This document shows, one piece after another, positions 5,324-12,107 of a DNA stretch of 12,107 nucleotides (the stretch's first letter is position 1; every line of letters starts with the position of its first letter). The notes beneath the pieces are model-generated. The model saw nothing but the letters and a program-made list of their open reading frames with translations, had not been told where the DNA came from and ran no database searches. The position numbers were made by a program, and so were the translations under genes. Location of the stretch: the NCBI GenBank assembly GCA_937944035.1, contig CALDZQ010000182.1, forward strand, positions 1 through 12,107. Reading direction: 5' to 3'. The DNA is from an uncultured Neomegalonema sp. (lineage in GTDB: Bacteria > Pseudomonadota > Alphaproteobacteria > Rhodobacterales > Rhodobacteraceae).

Positions 5324-7231
5324 ATGATGAAACAACGCTCCCGAGGGGCGTTTTTCCGGTCAGTGATGACCGGTGCGCTTATTTTTGGCATTTCCGGATG
5401 TGCTGCTGTTAAAAAAGCCCCCGGACTCAACATGTTATTTCCGACCGACGAGCCGCAACTGGGCCTTGACCCGACTGCGGGGGCCGGCGTGGATTACAGC
5501 GTCGATGTGTCCGGCCTCGGAGTCGCTGAAACGCCGGGGGAAACTGCGGAAAACGCGCGGATGCAGGGCATCATCGAAAGCGCGGCGCGGATCTATAAGC
5601 TGCAAGACAAGCCGCCGCCCAATATCGCGCTGCTGAAGCGTCGGGCGGCTTCTGATGTGAAGATCGTCGAGCGCGCCCTGAAATCGGAAGGCTATTACGA
5701 GGGCGAGGCGACCATCAAAGTCACCGGCACGGATGAGGCGCCCGTCGTCGATGTCGATGTCCGCAAAGGCCCGCGCTATGCGCTGGCGCGCCAACAGATC
5801 ACCTTCGACACCCCTGTCAGCCCCGCCATCGAGCAAATCGCGCGGGATGCGGCCAGTATCAATGTCGGCGGTCCCGCGCAGGGGCGCGCTGTGGTTGATG
5901 CCGAGCGCGAAGTTGTGCGCATCCTCAATCGCAGCGGCTGGCCCTATAACGAAAAGGGCAAGCGGCGCGCGGAAGCCAATTTCGACGAGAACACGCTGGA
6001 TGTGCGCACACCCTACACGCCCGGCCCGTACACGACCTATGGCCCCGTCGTCATAGAGGGGCTGTCCACGGTCGAGCAGAGATATGTGGAAACCTTCATC
6101 TCGTGGAAGCCGGGCGATCCGGTCTCAAACGAGCAAATCGCAAAGGTTCAGCGCGAGCTATCCGCCACCCGCCTGTTCGATACGGTAGCGATTACCTTGC
6201 CGGATGAACCGCCCGAAGGCTGGGAAACGACCGGACGGTTTGAAGCGCCTGTGAAAATCACGTTCGAGGAATCAAAGCACCGCAAGATCAAACTGGCGCT
6301 GAATTATTCCACCACCGACGGCCCCGGCGGGATCGTCGATTGGGAGCATCGGAATCTCTACGGCCAGAACGAAACGCTGCGGGCGCTGGCCAATATTTCG
6401 CTTGAGGAGCAATCGGCGCGGCTGGATTACCGCAAACCGCGCTACATGAAGCCCGAACGCGACCTCATCGCGGGGATCGAGCTGTTCCACGAGGACCGCG
6501 ATGCGTTTGAGGCGTTCGGGGTGGACGGCCTGGTCGGGCTGGAGGAGCGGTTCTCCGAGCATCTGACCGGAACGCTGGGCGTCGGCTTCGAGGCCGCGCA
6601 AATCCGCGAATCAGGGACGCGAAAAGACAGTTTCCTGATCGGCCTGCCCGGAACGCTGCAATTTGACGATACCGACGATTTGCTGAACCCCACCGAAGGC
6701 TTTCGCGCGTCCGCTGAAGTAACCCCTTGGGCCGGGGCTTTTGATGAGCAGCCTGTCGGTTTTGTGCAAACCGATTTTGAGGGGTCAACGTATCTGGCGC
6801 TGGATTATGACGCGAACTACATTCTGGCCCTGCGCGCCCGCGTTGCGGCGGTTTTGACGGATGATGCGGATAATGTTCCGGCCAACCGGCGCGTCTATTC
6901 CGGCGGCGGCGGGTCCGTTCGCGGCTATCGTACACAGCACGTTAACGATCTGGATGCGAATGGTGATCCCATCGGGGCGCTGTCCGCGTATGAGCTGAGC
7001 GCGGAAATGCGCATCCGCTTCGGGTCATTCGGGGTCGTGCCGTTCGTGGATGCCGGTGCTGTGGCGAACGAGTTCTTTCAGGATTTCAGCGAGTTGCGCT
7101 GGGGCGGGGGCTTGGGCTTGCGGTATTTCAGCCCCGTCGGACCCATCCGGGTCGATCTGGCCGTACCATTTAACAAGCGCAGAGAAGACGATTCCTATCA
7201 ACTTTATCTCAGCATCGGGCAGGCGTTCTAA
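5324..7231 (+). CDS. tamA: TamA, Omp85-family outer-membrane translocation and assembly protein
   Basis: Outer-membrane part of the translocation and assembly module, which works with TamB in inserting some outer-membrane proteins and in lipid transport. It has 635 residues against 577 in E. coli. The N-terminal export signal has basic residues (K3, R5, R7, R12), a short hydrophobic core and an apparent lipobox ISGC with C26. POTRA-type repeats follow: GYYEGEA near 123 and YGPVVIEG near 239 with the SATRLFDTV segment. From about residue 316 there is a 16-strand-type beta-barrel, including NYSTTDGPGG and WEHRNLYGQNE. The loop-6 signature VRGY is at 532-535 after a glycine run, and the protein ends in Phe (SIGQAF), the usual C-terminal beta signal. 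ATG 5324 (or the next ATG, 5327) has AGGTAAGG just upstream. The stop codon overlaps the tamB start (TAATG). BamA is excluded by the tamB neighbour and the few POTRA repeats. Confidence 0.93.
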   Translation: MMKQRSRGAFFRSVMTGALIFGISGCAAVKKAPGLNMLFPTDEPQLGLDPTAGAGVDYSVDVSGLGVAETPGETAENARMQGIIESAARIYKLQDKPPPNIALLKRRAASDVKIVERALKSEGYYEGEATIKVTGTDEAPVVDVDVRKGPRYALARQQITFDTPVSPAIEQIARDAASINVGGPAQGRAVVDAEREVVRILNRSGWPYNEKGKRRAEANFDENTLDVRTPYTPGPYTTYGPVVIEGLSTVEQRYVETFISWKPGDPVSNEQIAKVQRELSATRLFDTVAITLPDEPPEGWETTGRFEAPVKITFEESKHRKIKLALNYSTTDGPGGIVDWEHRNLYGQNETLRALANISLEEQSARLDYRKPRYMKPERDLIAGIELFHEDRDAFEAFGVDGLVGLEERFSEHLTGTLGVGFEAAQIRESGTRKDSFLIGLPGTLQFDDTDDLLNPTEGFRASAEVTPWAGAFDEQPVGFVQTDFEGSTYLALDYDANYILALRARVAAVLTDDADNVPANRRVYSGGGGSVRGYRTQHVNDLDANGDPIGALSAYELSAEMRIRFGSFGVVPFVDAGAVANEFFQDFSELRWGGGLGLRYFSPVGPIRVDLAVPFNKRREDDSYQLYLSIGQAF

Positions 7232-10200
7232 TGATTGGCAAAATGACCAACAAGGCAGCCAAGAAAATCCGTAACGCGGCGGGTGGCCTGTTTGTCGCCA
7301 CGTCGCTCGCGCTGGCCCCCGCGCCCGCCTACGCTTTTTGGGATACGAAAAAAGCGTGGAATGATCTGCTGCAATTCGCGGTCAGCCGGGTCAATGCGCC
7401 GGGTGAGTTTGAGATTGAGCTGGGCGAAGTGACCAAACCCGAAGAAGGGTTCGCGCTGATCTCGACGCTGAAAATCCGTGACGGGGACGGGGTTTGGCTG
7501 GATGCCAAGAACCTGCTGGTGGATTGGAGTCCGTCTGCCCTGCTGCGCGGGCGGTTTACGTTTGAGACGCTGGGCGCGGAGGAGATTGCGATCCTGCGCG
7601 CGCCGATCACGCGGGGCGATCCCCCTGCCGAAGAAGCCGAAGGCATTGCTTTCGCATGGCCGCGCCCGCCGGTCGGGATCAAAATCGACAATCTGAAAAT
7701 CGACCGCTTGCGCATTGAGGGCGGATTGCTGCCGCAAGATCTTGAGGCGGAAATCACAGGGGCGTTCGAGGATTTGAACGATCTTCAGATTGCCAAGCTG
7801 AACGTCAAACGCACGGACCGCGTCGAAGATCAGATCAATCTGGATGCGCGGATCGATTTCAACGATCTCGACATCGCTTTGAAACTGAGCGCGAATGAAG
7901 CGCCCGGCGGGCTGGTGGCCCAGATGGCCGGACTGCCGCCGGATGAGGCGCTGGAACTGAGACTGTCAACCGAGGGAACGCCGGACGCGTTGCCGTTTGA
8001 GATATTCGCCGATATTGGCCAGATCGGCGTAGCCGAAGGCACGGGCGAGGCGCGCTGGGGCAAGCTGATCGCCGCGAAATTTGACGGAACCGTCAAGCCC
8101 GGCTCGGAGACCTCCGCCAAGTGGAAAGAAGCGCTGGGCGAATCCGCGAAAATAAAGCTGGATTTGGTTGAGGAGAGCAAAGGCACGTATGCGCTCAACC
8201 TGCTCGATATTGACAGCCGCGCGTTTGAGATGGCGGGTAAGGGCGTTGTCGATACCGCCGGAAACAAGATCGATCTGTCCCTCGATTGGCTGGCCAAGGA
8301 CATTGAGGCGTTCAACACGGTGATCGCCCCTGCGCGGGTGTCGGACCTGTCCGGCAAGGCGCGGGCGGTGGGTCGGTTGACTGCACCCAAGCTGGATATT
8401 GACGCCAAGGTTGCGGGCCTGAAAGCGGGATTCGGGGACGCTGAAACGCTGTTGGTGCAGATTGAGTCCGAGCCGAGTTCTGAAGGCGATGCCGGGAATA
8501 TTCAGAAATTCACATTCGAGGCCCGCGCGAAGGGCTTGGCCCTGAAAGATGCCGGATTGCAGGACGCGCTGGGCGCTGATCCGTCGCTGACCGGGAATGG
8601 TGCGTTTTACGGCGCGCAAAACCGTGTGGCGCTGGATACGCTGAAGATTGATGCAAAGTCTGTGACGCTGGACGGCAATGCGGGCTACGACATCACGGCG
8701 GGCACGACCAATGCGCAGCTGTCGGGGCAAGCGACCGAGTTGGGGCCGTTTTTCCGTGCGGCGGGGATTCCGATCGACGGCATGGCAACGCTGGCGTTCA
8801 AGCTGGACGGACTGAAAGGCGGGACGCTTGAACGCTTGTTCCTGAACGCACAGCTTTCGGACCTGTCTTCCGATGATCCCGACCTAGCGGCGGCCCTGGG
8901 CGATCAGGCGGTGGTGGAATTGCTGCTGACCGAAAGTTCGGCGGATACGATTGCGGTCGAGCGCGGGTTTATCGAGAGCGCCGTGCTGAAAGCCACGGCG
9001 AGCGGGACGGTGTCCCCGCCGCTTGATACGGCGGATTTGACGCTGGATTGGGAGTTGGTTGATCCCTCGGCCATCAAGGGCATTATCGCCCCTGCGACCA
9101 TCGGTGCGGCATCTGGTACGGCGCGGCTGCTGGGGCCGTTATCCGAGCCGAGCGTAACGATTGAGGCCGATACGGAAGACCTGCGCTATCTCGATTATGC
9201 GTTCGGCAAGGGCAAGATCAACGCCTCCGGGCAGATGCGCAAAGATCGGCGCGCGCCCTTTGCGGTGGATGCTGTGCTGGCGGGTGTTGAGACGGGTGAC
9301 GCGGATTTGGACTCCGTTATCGGAGCCGGACCGAAGCTGGATATTGAAGGGCTGTTCGATACGGCCACGGGTCTGCTGACCATCAACGAGGGCGTGATTG
9401 ATCTGGCCGATGCGGATGTCGATGTGTCCGGCAAGGTGCAGCTGACCAAGAAAACGCTGGACGTGGATTATGTGTTGAAGGCCGGACGGCTGGATGCGTT
9501 CAGCAAGCTGGCGGGCAAAAAGCTGGGCGGGTCGGTTGATCTGACCGGGCGGCTGGAGGGGCCGTTCTCGCTGCCCTTCGTGACGGCCAAAGGCGTCGGG
9601 CGCAATCTGGTGTTTGATACCTACCGCGCCGAAGTGGTTGATCTGGACATTGAAACACGCTCCGGCGAGACGGGAACATCACCGTTTGTGGTTGATCTCG
9701 CGGCGGCGGGTATCCTGACAGGTGATCCTGCGCTGGATGCGTTTTTGGGCGATACGCCGACGATCCAGGCGGCGGGTGTGCTGACCCAAAAGGGTCCGCT
9801 GTTGGTGTTGGAGCGGTTTGATGCGAAGCTGGCCGCCGCAACCGCCTCGGCCACGGGGCGCGTGGATATGGGCAAGCGGGAACTCGACATCGAATTCGAC
9901 GTTAACGCGAAAAAGCTGTCGGGGCTGAAATCGCTGGTTGGCAAGCCTGTCAGCGGGTCGGTCATCACCAAGGGGCGCGCGTCAGGCTCGTTCAGCGCGC
10001 CGGAGGTTGATGCGGTGATTTCGGGGCAAAAGCTTCGCTATGACAGCTATTCCATCGGCTCGATTGACGGCGATATTGATATTCAGCAAGCGGCAACGGG
10101 CTTTGCCCCCTTCAACGTGGCGCTGGATGCACGGGATATTGTTACGGGTGACAAGGAACTCGACAAGCTGCTGGCGGGAGCATCGAAAGTCACCGCGAAG

Positions 10201-12107
10201 GGCGAGTTCAACCAATCCAAGCAGGTGCTGCGCATCGCCGATGCCGATATTCGTGCGGCCAAAGCGCGGGCGAAGCTGAACGGGACGGTTGATCTGGGGG
10301 CCAAGCGGGTTGATGTGGCGTTCGATGTTGACGCGCCTGCACTCGCGCCGTTTTCAGGGCTGATCGGGTCGCCGCTGGACGGGGGCATTCGGGCGAAGGG
10401 CAAGGCCAAGGGGCCGTTTGCCGCGCCGGGACTGGATGTGACGCTGGACGGGTCAAATCTGGCGTTTCAGGATTATCGCGCCAAAACGCTGGCGGGGTCT
10501 TTGACATTCGAGCGTAAGGCCAAGGGCTATTCGCCGTTCGATGTGGATTTGCGTGGGGCCGGGATTTCGCTGGGCGATCCGGCGCTGGACGAGGCGTTGG
10601 GCGAGACCGTCACGATTGACGCCAAGGGCGGGTTCGACATCGCGGCACAACGGGTGCGGCTGGACGGGGCGAATGTTGTCTCGGATGCGGCAACGATCGA
10701 GGCTTCGGGGTCGGTTGATCTGGCGGCGAAGACGCTCGACTTGAGTTACAATTTGGATGCGAAGCGGCTGGCGGCGTTCGGGCCGCTGGCGAAGGCTGAT
10801 CTGGGCGGCAAGCTGAAGGCCAAAGGCACGGCGAAGGGCGATTTTGTTATCCCGGCCGTGAAAACCACCATCGACGGCGAGGCGATCACGTTCAACCAGT
10901 ATGCGGTCGGGCGGATCAATGGCGCGGTTGATATTGGTGCGGAGAAAAACGGCAAGATGCCGTTCGATGTTGATCTGACAGCGCTGGGCCTTGCCACGGG
11001 TGATCCGGCGTTGGATGCCGCGCTGACGGGGGGCATCAAGATTGCCTCGCGCGGGGAATTTGAGAAGGACAAACCCGCCGTTCAACTGGCTTTTGCGCGG
11101 CTGGATGCCGAATTCGCCAAGGTCAGCGCGGACGGGCGGATTGATATTGGCGGGCAGACGCTCGACCTGAATTTTGATGTGGATGCCAGCGATCTGTCGC
11201 CTGTCGGCGCGGTGACGGGGGCTTCGGTTTCCGGCAAGCTGGCCGCGAAGGGAACCGCAAAGGGGCCGTTCAATCTGCCTGCGGTCAATGCCACGGTTTC
11301 GGGCCAAGGGGTGCAGTATAACCAGTATAGCGTTGGCCGGATTGACGGGCGGGCGACTCTGGGGACAGCCGAAAATGGCGCGCTGCCGTTCGATGTGGAC
11401 CTGACGGCGGCGGCGATTACCACGGGCGATCCGACGCTGGACTTTGCCCTGCGCGAGGATGCGCGGGTGGTGGCACGCGGGACGTTCGATCAAGCCGCGC
11501 AAGCGCTGACGCTGGATAATGCGAATGTGAAGCTGGCGGATTCTACGGCGAATGTGAGCGGGTCGGTTGACCTGAAGGCCAAGCGGTTGAACGTCGCGTA
11601 TGATGTGAACGCGGTTGATCTGTCGCCATTCGCGGGGATTGCGAAAGCTGATCTCGGCGGGTCGCTGGCGATTAAGGGCACGGCGTCGGGGGATTTTGTG
11701 ATCCCTGCGGTCAACGCCACGCTGTCGGGACGCGGGTTGCGCTATGCCGCCTATCAGGTCGGGACGATTGACGGGACCGTCTCTGTGGGCCGCGCCGTGG
11801 ACGGGTTTGCGCCGTTTGATGTGGATATTACGGGCGACGGGATCTCGCTGGGCGATGCGACGTTGGATAATGCGCTGGGTGGCCGGTTGCGGCTGGATGC
11901 GGCGGGGGCGTTTAATCAGGCGGGGCAGTCGATCCGGCTGGATCGGGCGAATGTTGTCACGGCCAACGCGACGGCAGATGCGCGCGGGGCGATTGATTTG
12001 ATGGCCAAGCGGCTGGATGTGGCGTTCGATGTGGACGCGGCACAACTGGCGGCGTTTGCCGGGCTGGCGAAAGCTGATCTTGCCGGATCGTTGGCGATCA
12101 AAGGCAC
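7231..12107 (+). CDS. tamB: TamB / AsmA-like translocation and assembly protein, partial (runs off the right edge)
   Basis: Periplasm-spanning partner of TamA, thought to form a long hydrophobic beta groove between the membranes. I translated the frame by hand from ATG 7231 and found no stop through 12107: about 1625 codons, already longer than E. coli TamB (1259), with the conserved C-terminal TamB domain not yet reached. The start overlaps the tamA stop in TAATG. The N terminus has a basic stretch, a short hydrophobic segment (GLFVATSLALAP) and AYA before FW, resembling a cleavable signal. Then come family features: VNAPGEFEIELGEV, LKIRDGDGVWLDAKNL, VDWSPSALL and an ILRAP segment. Residues about 150-550 are divergent beta-rich sequence. 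From about residue 676 the protein is a tandem array of 142-residue modules. Assignment rests on the tamA neighbour and N-terminal motifs; another AsmA-like protein is the only serious alternative. Confidence 0.9.
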   Translation, partial: MIGKMTNKAAKKIRNAAGGLFVATSLALAPAPAYAFWDTKKAWNDLLQFAVSRVNAPGEFEIELGEVTKPEEGFALISTLKIRDGDGVWLDAKNLLVDWSPSALLRGRFTFETLGAEEIAILRAPITRGDPPAEEAEGIAFAWPRPPVGIKIDNLKIDRLRIEGGLLPQDLEAEITGAFEDLNDLQIAKLNVKRTDRVEDQINLDARIDFNDLDIALKLSANEAPGGLVAQMAGLPPDEALELRLSTEGTPDALPFEIFADIGQIGVAEGTGEARWGKLIAAKFDGTVKPGSETSAKWKEALGESAKIKLDLVEESKGTYALNLLDIDSRAFEMAGKGVVDTAGNKIDLSLDWLAKDIEAFNTVIAPARVSDLSGKARAVGRLTAPKLDIDAKVAGLKAGFGDAETLLVQIESEPSSEGDAGNIQKFTFEARAKGLALKDAGLQDALGADPSLTGNGAFYGAQNRVALDTLKIDAKSVTLDGNAGYDITAGTTNAQLSGQATELGPFFRAAGIPIDGMATLAFKLDGLKGGTLERLFLNAQLSDLSSDDPDLAAALGDQAVVELLLTESSADTIAVERGFIESAVLKATASGTVSPPLDTADLTLDWELVDPSAIKGIIAPATIGAASGTARLLGPLSEPSVTIEADTEDLRYLDYAFGKGKINASGQMRKDRRAPFAVDAVLAGVETGDADLDSVIGAGPKLDIEGLFDTATGLLTINEGVIDLADADVDVSGKVQLTKKTLDVDYVLKAGRLDAFSKLAGKKLGGSVDLTGRLEGPFSLPFVTAKGVGRNLVFDTYRAEVVDLDIETRSGETGTSPFVVDLAAAGILTGDPALDAFLGDTPTIQAAGVLTQKGPLLVLERFDAKLAAATASATGRVDMGKRELDIEFDVNAKKLSGLKSLVGKPVSGSVITKGRASGSFSAPEVDAVISGQKLRYDSYSIGSIDGDIDIQQAATGFAPFNVALDARDIVTGDKELDKLLAGASKVTAKGEFNQSKQVLRIADADIRAAKARAKLNGTVDLGAKRVDVAFDVDAPALAPFSGLIGSPLDGGIRAKGKAKGPFAAPGLDVTLDGSNLAFQDYRAKTLAGSLTFERKAKGYSPFDVDLRGAGISLGDPALDEALGETVTIDAKGGFDIAAQRVRLDGANVVSDAATIEASGSVDLAAKTLDLSYNLDAKRLAAFGPLAKADLGGKLKAKGTAKGDFVIPAVKTTIDGEAITFNQYAVGRINGAVDIGAEKNGKMPFDVDLTALGLATGDPALDAALTGGIKIASRGEFEKDKPAVQLAFARLDAEFAKVSADGRIDIGGQTLDLNFDVDASDLSPVGAVTGASVSGKLAAKGTAKGPFNLPAVNATVSGQGVQYNQYSVGRIDGRATLGTAENGALPFDVDLTAAAITTGDPTLDFALREDARVVARGTFDQAAQALTLDNANVKLADSTANVSGSVDLKAKRLNVAYDVNAVDLSPFAGIAKADLGGSLAIKGTASGDFVIPAVNATLSGRGLRYAAYQVGTIDGTVSVGRAVDGFAPFDVDITGDGISLGDATLDNALGGRLRLDAAGAFNQAGQSIRLDRANVVTANATADARGAIDLMAKRLDVAFDVDAAQLAAFAGLAKADLAGSLAIKG
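8506..9255 (+). repeat. Two degenerate modules preceding the regular tamB array
   Basis: Anchor-like segments matching the module start can be seen at 8506 (FTFEARAKGLAL, then LQDALG) and 8833 (LFLNAQLSDLSS, then DDPDLAAALG). They align with the PF-VDL...TGDPALD anchor of the later modules without gaps over 23 residues, at low identity. Their spacing is irregular: 327 bases to the next, then 423 to the first regular unit. They look like older, diverged copies. Confidence 0.55.
9256..12107 (+). repeat. Tandem array of 142-residue (426-base) modules inside tamB
   Basis: Seven module starts, each at the Pro-Phe anchor, fall at 9256, 9682, 10108, 10534, 10960, 11386 and 11812: every step is exactly 426 bases, with no indel. 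The seventh is cut by the window edge after 98 residues. Each module reads: PF-VDL; TGDPALD (SLGD in two); a G-F strand; GSVDL; K-LDV-FDVDA; a GG-L-KG-A-G-F-P strand; G-Y-Y-VG-IDG. By hand count the modules at 10534 and 11386 share about 72 of 142 residues, those at 10960 and 11386 about 61 of 142, and 10534 and 11812 about 56 of 98. DNA identity is locally high (11641-11681 against 12067-12107 differs at 6 of 41 bases). The modules are beta-rich, with roughly eight predicted strands each. Confidence 0.93.

Noticed and set aside
7966..8730. Antisense open frame of 254 codons within tamB
   Set aside because: Arg/Gln-rich composition typical of a shadow frame, wholly inside a well-supported coding region, with no motif.
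10453..12045. Long antisense open frame (530 codons) opposite tamB, rich in Arg, Ile and Gln
   Set aside because: It is the mirror of the tamB repeat: its product repeats with the same 142-residue period, has no recognisable domain, and the sense frame has clear TamB motifs and coupling to tamA. Low stop-codon frequency in GC-rich antisense DNA explains it.
9256..12107. CRISPR-like or satellite interpretation of the regular repeats
   Set aside because: The 426-base period is a multiple of three, the frame stays open throughout, and conservation is at the protein level, so it is a coding repeat.

Overview
The window looks like chromosomal core DNA of an alphaproteobacterium, GC-rich and gene-dense. 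The reasons are a type I GAPDH with the alphaproteobacterial look, a small coiled-coil gene overlapping zapA next to gap (a pairing common in that class), and a tamA-tamB pair. I cannot name a genus. There are no tRNAs, rRNAs, insertion sequences, CRISPR arrays or phage genes, and no gene-free stretch above 300 bases.

Layout. (1) 1-1793, plus strand: the last codons of a probable upstream gene, a GNAT acetyltransferase, and a DadA-like FAD-dependent D-amino-acid dehydrogenase, closely packed as one operon. (2) 1836-4509, minus strand: glycolytic genes. gap comes first, then a small secreted protein of unknown function, then pgk, which is translationally coupled to the secreted protein. A good sigma70-type promoter lies between gap and the small gene, so the small gene and pgk can be transcribed apart from gap. 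(3) 4689-5241, plus strand, divergent from gap: a 67-residue coiled-coil protein overlapping zapA, a cell-division gene. (4) 5324 to the window end, plus strand: tamA (outer-membrane Omp85 protein) overlapping by one base with tamB, which runs open off the right edge.

How the parts work together. GAPDH and Pgk catalyse consecutive steps of lower glycolysis/gluconeogenesis. ZapA and its small partner would act at the FtsZ ring. TamA and TamB would form the translocation and assembly module linking inner and outer membranes, now also implicated in phospholipid transport to the outer membrane.

The most notable object is tamB. From about 9256 its product is built of tandem 142-residue modules. 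Seven consecutive modules start exactly 426 bases apart with no insertion or deletion, and the array is still running at the window edge. At least 1625 codons are present and the C-terminal TamB domain has not been reached, so the protein is probably much larger than the 1259-residue E. coli TamB. TamA has an apparent lipoprotein signal (lipobox ISGC), which is unusual for the proteobacterial protein, and TamB has a short signal that looks cleavable. Together these suggest a TAM variant whose membrane attachment differs from the textbook arrangement.
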